This document shows positions 1 through 9,051 of a DNA stretch of 41,367 nucleotides, in pieces. The stretch covers positions 1 to 41,367 of the forward strand of contig DAOTVW010000301.1 in assembly GCA_034436035.1 (NCBI GenBank). The letters are read 5' to 3'. This stretch comes from UBA4823 sp034436035. GTDB taxonomy: Bacteria > Chloroflexota > Anaerolineae > Anaerolineales > UBA4823. The position numbers and the translations under genes were made by a program. The first letter of the stretch is position 1. Every line of letters starts with the position of its first letter. The notes under the pieces were generated by a model, which saw nothing but the letters and a program-made list of their open reading frames with translations, made no database searches and was not told the origin of the DNA.

Positions 1-3000
1 TCATCGAAGCTGGCTGGATTAGCGCAGCCATTACCACTGCACTTTATTTTAACGTATATTCCAGTCGAATCTTCGAGCCGGATAAAATTGCTTTATTAAG
101 GTCCATTGCATCCCTGGTTGCATTGGCGTGGCTGGTAAAAATAATTGACCAGCGCAAAGCAGGGCTAAAGCGCACCATTTCCTTTAACAAATTTTTTTCG
201 ATACCCTTGATGTTCCCAGTGAGTTTATTGATAATAAGTTATTTAATATCCTCATTGTTTTCTGTAGTTCCGCTTACCAGCTGGCTCGGATCTTATCAAC
301 GATTACAAGGCACTTATACGACATTTTCTTACTTGATTTTGTTTGCCTCGTTGATTTTCAATCTCGAAAACCCTCAACAAATAAAACGATTGATCAGTGT
401 AATGATCGCAGTGAGTTTTCCGATTGCGATGTATGGATTATTGCAACGCTATCATCTCGATCCGATTCCCTGGGGCGGTGATGTGTCGGAGCGAATCGCA
501 TCTACAATGGGGAATTCAATCTTTGTAGCGGCTTATCTGATTATGGTATTTCCACTTACTTTGAGCCGCGTGATTTCTTCATTTGGTGAATTAGCCGAGC
601 AATCTACATTCTCCTGGATGACTTTTACCAAATCAACCATATATCTCTTTCTTATTATTTTACAAGTTGTGGCGCTGTTTTTTAGCGGTAGTCGTGGTCC
701 TGCTCTGGGTTGGATGAGTAGCGTTTTAATTTTTTCCTTGTTGTGGTTTTGGTGGAGGAAACAAAAAACTACCGCTTTATTGGTGGTGGCGGGTACATTA
801 TTGCTTGGTCTTTTTATATTAATATTTAATCTGCCTAACAGTCCTTTTGAAGCGCTAAAAGAAAACCCCGCAATTGGCCGCTTTGGGCAGTTATTGGATC
901 CACAAAGTAACAATGCTCGGGTGCGTACGTATATTTGGCAAGGTGCTGTCCAGCTGTTCAGCAATCTCAAACCTTTAGAATATCCAGATGGGCGCACCGA
1001 CCAGTTTTATTTCCTGCGGCCATTGATTGGTTATGGACCGGAGAGTATGTATGTCGCCTATAACCGCTTCTATCCGCCTCAACTTACTCTGGTTGAAAAA
1101 CGCAATGCCTCACCCGATCGTTCTCACAATGAAACCTGGGATTCATTGGTCATTACCGGCGTTTTCGGATTCATTGTGTATCTCCTGCTGTTTAGCAGCG
1201 TTTTTTATTATGGGTTTAAGAGACTTAAATTAATAGAAACCCATACTGATAAGCTTATCTTTCTATTACTCATTCTCGGTTTAGGCGTTGCATTCTCCTT
1301 ATTCATGGTTTTTTGGAGAGGGATTGAGTATTTTGGAATTGCATTTCCCATTGGAATGATCAGCGGTCTGTTTATCTATTTGGTGTACAAAATTATATTA
1401 ATGAATAAAACGCCAAATCTTGTAGATAATAATCAGGCTGAGGTACTTTTGCTGATCGCTCTTCTATCTGTATTTGTCGCGCATCTTATTGAAATTAATT
1501 TTGGGATTGCCATTGTTGTCACCCGAACCTATTTCTGGTTGATGGCGGGAATTCTGGTTATCTTGGTTCAACCGCTGTCGGAAATAACGGTCGTTGAAAC
1601 AGCTCCCTCTCCTGCGAAAATAGGAGAAAAGAAACGCAAGAAACGAACTGAAAAATTCCTTCCGCAGGTATCCGCAGAAAATAGATTGAGTAACAGATTG
1701 CCAGCCTTGCAATATGGGATGATATTGGCGCTCATTCTGATCGTTATCGGTTTCGATTTCATCAATTCTAGTCGTTTAGGAAGCCAACCATTTCAAATTA
1801 TTTGGGAGTCTTTCACACAACTGCGTGCAGACCAAATAACTTCATCTCCGGGGGTATTGTTGCTGATCGCTCTCACATGCATAATTGGGAGTGTAATCTT
1901 CCTTTCTGAACATTTCCATTCAGAACATACAACGGACTTAATTCTCGACTGGTTAACGATAATTGTTTCCGGAATCATGCTAGCATTCCTATATTGGTTT
2001 GCTCATGCAACTGCATTAGCGGCAATCACAGCTTCGCAAGTTACAAATATGACAGAAGTGTTGGGGCGGGTAAACAGCTATGAGGGCTTGCTTTCGAATT
2101 TTTATTTTTGGTTTTTTATTGCATTTGGCTTATTAGCGCTGGTATTTTATCTTATCGATTTACCAAAAATACAGTCCAATCTTGGATCTTTGATCGCATT
2201 GTTAAGTTTTTTCTTTGGGATTCTACTTTGGGTATTCGTGGTAAATCAAAGCAATGTGAGAGTCATCAAAGCGGATATCGATTTCAAACTGGCTGAGCCG
2301 TTTGCGAAAGAAGGTACTTGGCCTGTTTCGATAGAAATCTATAAGCACGGAATAGAGCTCGCTCCCCGCGAGGATTATTATTACCTGTTTTTAGGACGCG
2401 CCTATTTAGAGCAAGGAAAATCGATTGAAGATGCTCAACAACGCGATGCGTTTTTCAGTCAAGCAGAAAATGATTTACTCACTGCTCAGAAACTCAATCC
2501 ACTTAACACGGATCATACAGCTAACCTAGCCCGTTTATATAGTATGTGGTCGATTTACACTAGTGATTCGGAACTGAAACAAAAGCGTTTCGAACAGTCC
2601 AATATCTATTTTCAAAAAGCACTCTCTCTCAGCCCGCATAGTTCCAGACTCTGGGATGAATGGGCTGTGTTGTTAATGAACAATGAAAATACCCGCCAGG
2701 ATGCATTGAAAAAATTGTTCCAAGCCTATGAACTCGATCCCACCTATGATTGGACTGCATACTTGTTTGGCGAATATTATGCTGCACTAGCGAAAAGAAC
2801 AACCGGACAAGAAAAAACTGACGCCATTATCAATGCCATTTCCAATTATCAAAAGGCGGCAAATCTGACGGCGGATACATCATTAAAAGTAAATTATTTA
2901 CTAACCCTTACTCAATTTGCAGTGGATCAAAATCAAATAAAAGTTGCAATTGAAGCTCTCCATCAAATCATTTCGTACGTACCGAATAGTTCCGAGACCT

Positions 3001-3146
3001 GGAAGTATGAAAATCTATTAGCACAATTATATTTTGGAAGCGGGGATAGAACTCAGGCTTTAGAGCATGCCCAACGCGCTTTGAGCATATGCCCGCAAGA
3101 CCAAAAACAACAAATTGAGGAATTGATTCAAAAAATAGGGCAGTAG
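1..3146 (+). CDS. Wzy/O-antigen ligase-like membrane protein with C-terminal TPR repeats (5' partial)
   Basis: The reading frame is open from base 3 without a stop, so the gene begins before the window; the TTG at 123 is only an internal codon, because the residues encoded at 3-122 continue the same hydrophobic N-terminal region. A first block of membrane segments (to about 1430) contains the periplasmic-loop region typical of Wzy_C/O-antigen ligase proteins (about 630-1390, including a short SGSRGP motif near 684). A basic linker (about 1600-1680) and a second group of membrane helices (about 1700-2260) follow, then soluble TPR-like helices (about 2330-3140) with repeated FFQAE and YFQKAL elements. 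Family members join or polymerise lipid-linked glycans at the outer face of the membrane, and the TPR part probably recruits partners. The next gene starts one base after the stop, so the two are surely co-transcribed. The polymerase/ligase assignment is by family; the substrate is unknown. Confidence 0.8.
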   Translation, partial: IEAGWISAAITTALYFNVYSSRIFEPDKIALLRSIASLVALAWLVKIIDQRKAGLKRTISFNKFFSIPLMFPVSLLIISYLISSLFSVVPLTSWLGSYQRLQGTYTTFSYLILFASLIFNLENPQQIKRLISVMIAVSFPIAMYGLLQRYHLDPIPWGGDVSERIASTMGNSIFVAAYLIMVFPLTLSRVISSFGELAEQSTFSWMTFTKSTIYLFLIILQVVALFFSGSRGPALGWMSSVLIFSLLWFWWRKQKTTALLVVAGTLLLGLFILIFNLPNSPFEALKENPAIGRFGQLLDPQSNNARVRTYIWQGAVQLFSNLKPLEYPDGRTDQFYFLRPLIGYGPESMYVAYNRFYPPQLTLVEKRNASPDRSHNETWDSLVITGVFGFIVYLLLFSSVFYYGFKRLKLIETHTDKLIFLLLILGLGVAFSLFMVFWRGIEYFGIAFPIGMISGLFIYLVYKIILMNKTPNLVDNNQAEVLLLIALLSVFVAHLIEINFGIAIVVTRTYFWLMAGILVILVQPLSEITVVETAPSPAKIGEKKRKKRTEKFLPQVSAENRLSNRLPALQYGMILALILIVIGFDFINSSRLGSQPFQIIWESFTQLRADQITSSPGVLLLIALTCIIGSVIFLSEHFHSEHTTDLILDWLTIIVSGIMLAFLYWFAHATALAAITASQVTNMTEVLGRVNSYEGLLSNFYFWFFIAFGLLALVFYLIDLPKIQSNLGSLIALLSFFFGILLWVFVVNQSNVRVIKADIDFKLAEPFAKEGTWPVSIEIYKHGIELAPREDYYYLFLGRAYLEQGKSIEDAQQRDAFFSQAENDLLTAQKLNPLNTDHTANLARLYSMWSIYTSDSELKQKRFEQSNIYFQKALSLSPHSSRLWDEWAVLLMNNENTRQDALKKLFQAYELDPTYDWTAYLFGEYYAALAKRTTGQEKTDAIINAISNYQKAANLTADTSLKVNYLLTLTQFAVDQNQIKVAIEALHQIISYVPNSSETWKYENLLAQLYFGSGDRTQALEHAQRALSICPQDQKQQIEELIQKIGQ

Positions 3147-3147
3147 G

Positions 3148-4953
3148 ATGATAGCCGTTTTGCTGTTTTTTAGCGGGTTGATTTTCTCCTTTTTTGGTTG
3201 TCTGGTGATTCGTAAGCTTTTAATTAACTATCACATTTACGATATGCCCAAAGGTGACCGCTGGCATGCAAAACCAATCCCCAAATTTGGTGGTATTGGA
3301 ATATTTACTGCAACAATTTTGGCGTTATTGATTTCCTTTGCCTTCTCCAAAAACTGGCATGAATTCCCATTTGGGTTGATCAGTGGCGTTTTTATCATTT
3401 TTATACTGGGAGTAATAGATGATATAAAGCCAATGTCTCCGGCAGCGAAATTGATTGGGCAAATTTTGGCGGCCAGTGTTGTAATTTATCAGGGTTACAC
3501 CACTCTATTCTTTACACCAAGATTAGGGTATAGTGTTTTTGCCCAATTACCCAACATCCTCCTGACATTTCTTTGGCTTGTTGGAATTACAAACGCCATC
3601 AATCTATTAGATAATATGGATGGACTTGCCGGAGGCATCTCCCTCATAGCAAGTGGCTTTTTGAGTTATTTATTTTGGAAGAATCAGGATTGGATATTAT
3701 TTTCCCTTTCTATTTCGTTATGTGGAGCTTTAGTGGGTTTTCTGATTTGGAACTTTCCGCCAGCTCGTCTTTTCATGGGGGATAGTGGCAGTCAATTTAT
3801 TGGTTTCACATTAGCTTTACTGGCTATTGCTCGTCAACCGCAAGCATCTAATATCTTTGCCGTGATGGGTGTTCCAACATTATTATTTTTACTTCCGATC
3901 CTCGATACAACTTTTGTGACTATAACCCGTCTCATTAGAGGCGAATCTCCAGTGAAAGGGGGCAGGGATCATACTTCACACCGTCTCATTGCATTTGGAT
4001 TGAATGAAAGACAAGTAATTCTTGTGTTGTATTTAATCGCCATAATCTGCGGTGTCAGCGCGATGGTTTTAGAATCTTTGGATTATGACCTCAGTTTGGT
4101 ATTGATTCCATTAATAATCATCATTTTACTCATTTTCACGACATATCTAGCCGGTATGAAAATTAGTGAGGTTGGAAAAACCAATCAGACTGCGGTTTTA
4201 CCTGGCTGGATGGTCGAATTTGCTATTCGCCGCAATTTATTAGAAGTCGTATTTGATTTCCTCATGATCGCCGTTGCTTTTTACTTGGCAATCTTCACCC
4301 GTAAATTTGCAGTCAATTTAGCCGGGTTCGAAAATTATTTGTCGACGCTGCCGTTAGTCTTAATTTGTACATATATCTCTTTTTATATATCCGGAATCTA
4401 TCGTGATTTGTGGAGATATTTGGGAATAGAGAGCATTTTCAATTACGGGAAAGCATCCCTATTCAGTGCGGTATTATTGGGATTAACAGTGAAATTATTT
4501 CGACCCGCAGCGGATATTCCTGTATCCATATTTTTATTTTTTGGTGTTTTCTTGTTTTTTGGATTAATCGCCACGCGCTATTCATTCCGTGTATTGGATG
4601 CTTTTTCCGCCCAACAACGGTCAGAAAAGTTCGAAAAAGTCTTAATCTATGGCAAAGAGAAAAATGTGGAATTTGTTATCCAATACATCCAAGAACACCC
4701 AGAGTACGGTTATAATCCTATCGGTATTATTATTGACGATATGTATAAGGTCAATAAAACCATTCATGGTATTAAAATCATCAGTTCAATCCATGATTTA
4801 ACCCTTATTCCTGATCCTGCCTCCATCCATGGCGTGATCATTGCACCTCAATCTGAAGAAGATCACACTATATCATTATTAGCTGATTATTGTAAACAAA
4901 ATCATTGGTGGATACGCAGATTTACAATCCATCTCGAGGAGATTAAGACATAA
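3148..4953 (+). CDS. WecA/MraY-family undecaprenyl-phosphate sugar-1-phosphate transferase fused to CapD/PglF-like N-terminal half
   Basis: Residues 1-345 form a multi-spanning phosphoglycosyltransferase of the WecA/TagO/MraY family. The catalytic DD pair is at 91-92, NAINLLDNMDGLAGG at 149-163, FMGDSG at 209-214 and the HTSHRL loop at 275-280. The enzyme should transfer a UDP-sugar 1-phosphate (probably a HexNAc) to undecaprenyl phosphate at the inner leaflet and so start glycan assembly. Residues 365-480 add a second four-helix membrane block with the GIYRDLWRYLG signature of CapD/PglF/WbpM proteins. Residues 495-600 resemble the first Rossmann fold (CoA_binding_3) of those proteins. The SDR dehydratase domain that normally follows is absent, and the usual glycine-rich loop is degenerate (YGKEKN). 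Together with the preceding Wzy-like gene this is an envelope polysaccharide pair. Transferase role likely; role of the C-terminal half unknown. Confidence 0.85.
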   Translation: MIAVLLFFSGLIFSFFGCLVIRKLLINYHIYDMPKGDRWHAKPIPKFGGIGIFTATILALLISFAFSKNWHEFPFGLISGVFIIFILGVIDDIKPMSPAAKLIGQILAASVVIYQGYTTLFFTPRLGYSVFAQLPNILLTFLWLVGITNAINLLDNMDGLAGGISLIASGFLSYLFWKNQDWILFSLSISLCGALVGFLIWNFPPARLFMGDSGSQFIGFTLALLAIARQPQASNIFAVMGVPTLLFLLPILDTTFVTITRLIRGESPVKGGRDHTSHRLIAFGLNERQVILVLYLIAIICGVSAMVLESLDYDLSLVLIPLIIIILLIFTTYLAGMKISEVGKTNQTAVLPGWMVEFAIRRNLLEVVFDFLMIAVAFYLAIFTRKFAVNLAGFENYLSTLPLVLICTYISFYISGIYRDLWRYLGIESIFNYGKASLFSAVLLGLTVKLFRPAADIPVSIFLFFGVFLFFGLIATRYSFRVLDAFSAQQRSEKFEKVLIYGKEKNVEFVIQYIQEHPEYGYNPIGIIIDDMYKVNKTIHGIKIISSIHDLTLIPDPASIHGVIIAPQSEEDHTISLLADYCKQNHWWIRRFTIHLEEIKT

Positions 4954-4965
4954 AGGACGGATCGT

Positions 4966-6063
4966 ATGCAACCCGAACAACTCAGTATCTTACATACCAG
5001 CCAAGCGCCATTAATCACGGTCAAAGGGACACACCGGCAAATTGGACAACAAATTGGGGAAGCGTGCCGCAATCAGGTAAAACATAGTTTGGAAAGCGCT
5101 CGTCTTTTATTAGATAGCACGTATACCGACTTGGAATTGACTTGGGATGGGGCAATCATTCAATCACGAAAATATATCCCCTTCGCTCAGGAGCGTTATC
5201 CGCAATATATTGACGAATTACAAGGTATTGCCGAAGGCGCAGGGGTTGGTTTTGATGATTTAGCGGTTTTAAATGCAATGGAAGCGGTAACAATGGATGC
5301 CCTTCATCTAACGAAATGCACTAGTTTTGCAGTGAACCAATCGCTGACCGCGGATGGTAGTGTCCTTGTTGCGCATAATGAAGATTGGCTGCCTGAGGAT
5401 GAAAGTGATGTTTATTTAGTACATGTGGAAGCAGAGGATGAACCTCCCTTTCTCGCGATGACGTATGGAGGGTTATTGCCAAATATTGGCATGAATGCAG
5501 CCGGTATCGCCCAATGCTGCGATTCGGTTTACCCAACCGATAGCCGCATTGGCATTCCGCGTGTAATTGTTTCTCGAGCGGTTCTCGGTGCCCGAACTCC
5601 AGCAGAAGCGATACGGCACATGTTGATCCCGCACCGTGCAGCTGGTTATAACCATTTATTAGCACATGATAGCGGTGAACTTTATAACGTAGAGGTATCT
5701 GCCCGTAATTTTGCAATTCTCCATGGTACTGATGGGGTGGTTGTACACACGAACCATTACCTTGATCCCCGAATGCAAACAATAGAATACGAGCCAGATG
5801 AGTTGATTGACACACGGGTGCGCTATTTCAGGGCTTTGCGATTGATCCGTCAAAATTCAATGCACACAGTAAAGACCTTACAAGCGATCCAGCGCGACCA
5901 TGTTAATTTCCCAAATTCCATTTGCAATCATGCAGATAAAGAAGATTACCCCTTAGATCGCGAGAAAACCATTAACGCTTTGGTTATGGATTTAACCGAA
6001 AAGGTAATTTATTTAGCCTGGGGTAATCCGTGTGCTAACTCTTATTATCCCTATTATTTATAA
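4966..6063 (+). CDS. C45-family peptidase / acyl-CoA:6-APA acyltransferase-like Ntn hydrolase
   Basis: A 365-residue protein of the C45 Ntn-hydrolase family (acyl-CoA:isopenicillin N acyltransferase-like). The expected nucleophile is Cys118 in the KCTSFAV context; family members cleave themselves just before this Cys to expose it as a new N-terminal residue. The following AHNEDW motif (about 136-141) and a GLLPNIGMN-type loop are also typical. An N-terminal helical region (residues 20-115) would become the small subunit. Substrates in bacteria are mostly unknown and may be amides or peptides such as N-acyl amino acids or cell-wall fragments. No signal peptide is visible, so it is probably cytoplasmic. 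The ATG is preceded by an AAAGGA element. It lies 12 bases after the glycan transferase, and its stop codon directly abuts the stop of the opposite-strand gene. Confidence 0.8.
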   Translation: MQPEQLSILHTSQAPLITVKGTHRQIGQQIGEACRNQVKHSLESARLLLDSTYTDLELTWDGAIIQSRKYIPFAQERYPQYIDELQGIAEGAGVGFDDLAVLNAMEAVTMDALHLTKCTSFAVNQSLTADGSVLVAHNEDWLPEDESDVYLVHVEAEDEPPFLAMTYGGLLPNIGMNAAGIAQCCDSVYPTDSRIGIPRVIVSRAVLGARTPAEAIRHMLIPHRAAGYNHLLAHDSGELYNVEVSARNFAILHGTDGVVVHTNHYLDPRMQTIEYEPDELIDTRVRYFRALRLIRQNSMHTVKTLQAIQRDHVNFPNSICNHADKEDYPLDREKTINALVMDLTEKVIYLAWGNPCANSYYPYYL

Positions 6064-7173
6064 ATTAATTTTTCGCTTTAACCGACGCTGGTATTGCTCA
6101 TTAATCTCATCTACGTGAGCAATTTTTTCCTTGATAGCAGCATCAAGCCAGATGCGGCCCTTTTCGATCGTTCCTAAGCTTCCCGCGCCATATGCGCCAG
6201 TGCGAGTATCATCTGTCCATGGTGGATTAGCGATGAGAGCTCCGCCCTCAATCCAATCCATGAAATAGGAAGGAGTGGAGATAAACTCCGTTTCATCGAT
6301 GACCCGATCCATATAGACTAAATCGGGTTTGAGAAGCAGCATCAGAGAAGTCTCTAACTCACAAGCATGGCCCATTCCACCGATGGATGATTGCCGATGC
6401 GTTTCTAATTGACGGATTCCTTCGGGGGTATTGAGATAAAGATATGAAGTGGCACAAAAAATTTGTGGGTATCGCTCACCTGCATATTTCACGACATTAA
6501 CCAGAAAAGAGCAGTTTCCACCATGCCCGCTCATGAGATAAAAACGAGTGAAGCCTTTGAGAACCAAGGCATCTATCACAGCTAAATAAAAATCTTCAAA
6601 AGCGCGACCACCAGCATTCATCGTTCCCGCAAATGCATTTCGATGGGTGCTTACTCCATAGGGCATCGTGGGCAGGCATATAGCTTTTTCTGGGATAGCA
6701 TGGATAACACCTTGTGCTATTGCTTGAATGATTTCCGTGTCGGTTGAAAGTGGTAGATGGTATCCATGTTGTTCTGTGTGCCCAATGGGAATGAGGACGA
6801 CTTTTTCAATATCGGAGGGATTCCACAATGGATATGATTGTTGGACAACGGGTTGTACGATCTGGGAAGGGCCTAACTCAAGTTGAATTCCACTATTGGT
6901 TAGTGCAAATACTTGGGTAAAACCATCGTCGCGAATGCTTTGGAGGAGATTGGCGATATAACGATTAAGGATATGCTCTGGCAACGGTAGAAGACTCCCG
7001 CGCCAACCATAAGGAAAAGCGGGTAATAGCGCTATCTGAGTTGGATTGGATAATGCTTCGCTTAGTTTTAGCCAATCAAATCCATTTCCTAATGGAAGGA
7101 TGATGGGACAATTGCGTGGTAAACGAGCAATTTCGGGCCAAGTTAATTCTTCAAAATGAATAAGCTGGCTCAT
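6058..7173 (-). CDS. Creatininase-family protein with a degenerate N-terminal half-repeat
   Basis: I chose the ATG at 7173 (371 residues): a longer frame to 7272 would overlap the upstream gene by about 90 bases, and MSQLIHFEELTWPEIA is the normal family N-terminus. Residues 124-360 are a full creatininase/formamide-hydrolase domain with IPIGHTEQHGYHLPLSTDTE (128-147), LPTMPYGVSTHRN (167-179), SGHGGN (215-220) and HACELETS (269-276). The Glu, His and Asp ligands of the binuclear metal site are present, so a cyclic-amide or amide hydrolase is likely; the substrate is unknown. Residues 5-105 look like a second, shortened copy of the same domain without its metal ligands. The ATG is 10 bases after the upstream stop and lacks a clear Shine-Dalgarno, suggesting translational coupling. 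Confidence 0.8.
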   Translation of the reverse strand: MSQLIHFEELTWPEIARLPRNCPIILPLGNGFDWLKLSEALSNPTQIALLPAFPYGWRGSLLPLPEHILNRYIANLLQSIRDDGFTQVFALTNSGIQLELGPSQIVQPVVQQSYPLWNPSDIEKVVLIPIGHTEQHGYHLPLSTDTEIIQAIAQGVIHAIPEKAICLPTMPYGVSTHRNAFAGTMNAGGRAFEDFYLAVIDALVLKGFTRFYLMSGHGGNCSFLVNVVKYAGERYPQIFCATSYLYLNTPEGIRQLETHRQSSIGGMGHACELETSLMLLLKPDLVYMDRVIDETEFISTPSYFMDWIEGGALIANPPWTDDTRTGAYGAGSLGTIEKGRIWLDAAIKEKIAHVDEINEQYQRRLKRKINL

Positions 7174-7183
7174 TAGGTTATGG

Positions 7184-7825
7184 CTATAATCTCGATAACA
7201 GTTCGTTCTTTTTGTCCAGAAACTCTTGATCAGTAATGATGCCTTGTTTGCGCAATTGATCAAGGTGAGCAATCAATGATGGGATATCTGCTTGCTGAAC
7301 TTCGTCGGGGCGCATAAATCCTTCATGTTCTAATTGTTCTTTCGCGTTAACCAGTGCTGTTTTGAATTTTATTGGCTGGGCAATTTGTTTGAAAAGATTT
7401 ACCCCTAATTCACTGGCGGTTAATATTTCAATATCACCATAGTCGAAAATTCTCCCCAAATAAGATTGGGTTAATTTCAGGTCATTCACCTTTTCGAGGT
7501 TGCTATCGATGACATTTTTATTGAAAATTCCACTGATTTGAATGACTCGTCGATTCGTCACAATGAATTGATAATTAGACCATTTCGCAATATCGAGGGT
7601 CATGGTAATAATAGGGACAATCATCAAGAGAAACCCGATTGGCCAGATGATCACTGCAGCGATGTGGGAAAGGACGGTCAGAACGAATGCAGCTATGAGG
7701 ATGATCAAAATAAAGATTATTTCCAGTAAAACCTTTCTGGCTAAAACAGACCAATGCTGGCGAGTGATCAGGATGATTTTTTCTTTCTCGCCCAATAATC
7801 TTTCCAAATATGCACCGCTTTTCAT
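7184..7825 (-). CDS. Bacterial PH (bPH2/DUF304) membrane protein with C-terminal SHOCT domain
   Basis: 213 residues. After a short basic start come two closely spaced membrane helices (about 28-72), then a bacterial PH-like domain of the YdbS/YdbT type (about 74-150: FIVTNRRVIQISG and the DIEILTASE strand). A linker leads to a C-terminal short-C-terminal (SHOCT) helical hairpin (about 177-213, IPSLIAHLDQLRKQGIITD). These proteins sit on the cytoplasmic face of the membrane; their function is not established. The ATG overlaps the stop of the upstream exonuclease gene by four bases (ATGA) and has a good GGAGG at the usual distance inside that gene, so it is translated from the mrfA-mrfB-type message. 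SHOCT domains are thought to mediate oligomerisation; no enzymatic residues are seen. Confidence 0.8.
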   Translation of the reverse strand: MKSGAYLERLLGEKEKIILITRQHWSVLARKVLLEIIFILIILIAAFVLTVLSHIAAVIIWPIGFLLMIVPIITMTLDIAKWSNYQFIVTNRRVIQISGIFNKNVIDSNLEKVNDLKLTQSYLGRIFDYGDIEILTASELGVNLFKQIAQPIKFKTALVNAKEQLEHEGFMRPDEVQQADIPSLIAHLDQLRKQGIITDQEFLDKKNELLSRL

Positions 7826-9051
7826 GACTTGCCTCCGTTTGATTTGTGTGACTTATTTATTCTTTTTAAACGTTCTAAACGATATTGTAACTCAGGTTGC
7901 CAGTTCAATCTATCAATCGGATGTTCCATTCTTGAATCAAGCAGATTAATTGCCGCTTGCGTCATCCGCATTGCAGTCTCAATATCTTTTGCAATATGCT
8001 CGTAGAATTTTGCTAATTCAACATGGGCATGAATGCTGCCTAAATTTGCGGCTTGTTCCCAGAGCGGGACAGCTTTGGAATAATCCTTTGACCTTTTATA
8101 AATGACTGCTAATTCTTCGAAGATTTGCATTTTTTGAGAGCTATCCTCTGCCCGCTCAATGCATGTCTGGTAGAGATGTATGGCTTTTTCGAGGTATTCT
8201 TGATGAGCATAAAAACGAGCTAAGGAAATTTGATCTTGTATATATTCTATTTCGGTCAGGTTTGGGTTTTCGATTAACTTATTAAAATATAGGAACAATT
8301 TTGCAAGAGAGTAGACGTCCATTTGGTTATGGTAAAGAACCGGAAGGAGGAGATCCGCTTGCTGACTCTGAAGGTATTGGGAATAAATTTGGGGAATTAA
8401 CCAACCGGGTATATCATTTTCGGCACGCTGGATATCCAAAATTTCAGCTTCGATATTTCGCAGGGCACGATTAGGCAGGCGTTCTTTCCAGATGCGGCGT
8501 GTTAGGTGTAATAAGTCCAGATGGGCTAAACCTTCAAATGGTGGATTGGTACGGTAATAGCGATATCGGTTGGAAATGATCGGAATATCAAACGATTTAC
8601 CATTGTAAGTAATGATGCCTTTGGCTTTTGCTATTTGATTTTCGAATTCAATGAGCTGAGCCATCTCTTGCGCTGGATTTGTCATTAGATATTGCCGAAT
8701 CAGAATCCCATTTGTAGTAATATTTCCTAACCCGATAAGAAAAGCATAGACGGTTCCCCAGCCTAACATACCCGTGGTTTCGATATCGATGATGGTAAAG
8801 TCAGATAAATTTACGCTCTCCAAATTTAAAGCAGTCGCCCATTTGATGAAAATGGGTGATATCGCATGATGGATAAGGGGGATGTCAAGATTGAAGTGTT
8901 TCTCAACTAGAATTAGGTTACCTTGATGATTTTCGACGATTTGACCACCGAATAAATCAGCCGGTAAATCGGGATCTTTTTTCTTTGGTTCTATCGAATC
9001 AACCCCTACCTCGATCCCTAACGCTTTTAGATGATGATATAAATCATTCAT
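7822..9051 (-). CDS. mrfB: MrfB/YprB-like DEDDh exonuclease with TPR repeats
   Basis: Residues 80-260 form a ribonuclease H-like exonuclease fold of the YprB type (RNase_H_2). Acidic residues are visible in TIIDIETTG (D89, E91), in YNGKSFDIPI (D155) and in a late YHNQMDV motif, the DEDDh pattern. An N-terminal 80 residues contain a GGQ loop that I cannot assign. Residues 265-400 are TPR-like helices (EKAIHLYQTCIERAED). In Bacillus subtilis the helicase MrfA and exonuclease MrfB act in repair of mitomycin C lesions. The same pair is found here in the order helicase then nuclease, overlapping by 8 bases, which strongly supports the assignment. The symbol is given by homology; whether DNA crosslinks are the target here is inferred. 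Confidence 0.82.
   Translation of the reverse strand: MNDLYHHLKALGIEVGVDSIEPKKKDPDLPADLFGGQIVENHQGNLILVEKHFNLDIPLIHHAISPIFIKWATALNLESVNLSDFTIIDIETTGMLGWGTVYAFLIGLGNITTNGILIRQYLMTNPAQEMAQLIEFENQIAKAKGIITYNGKSFDIPIISNRYRYYRTNPPFEGLAHLDLLHLTRRIWKERLPNRALRNIEAEILDIQRAENDIPGWLIPQIYSQYLQSQQADLLLPVLYHNQMDVYSLAKLFLYFNKLIENPNLTEIEYIQDQISLARFYAHQEYLEKAIHLYQTCIERAEDSSQKMQIFEELAVIYKRSKDYSKAVPLWEQAANLGSIHAHVELAKFYEHIAKDIETAMRMTQAAINLLDSRMEHPIDRLNWQPELQYRLERLKRINKSHKSNGGKS

Noticed and set aside
123..125. TTG as start of the first gene
   Set aside because: The frame is open to base 3 and the upstream residues continue the membrane region; the gene is cut by the window edge.
5321..5815. Long antisense open frame opposite the C45 peptidase
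   Set aside because: No domain, no ribosome-binding site, and the opposite strand carries a well-recognised gene.
7174..7272. Upstream extension of the creatininase-family gene
   Set aside because: It would overlap the PH-domain gene by about 90 bases and adds residues unlike the family N-terminus.
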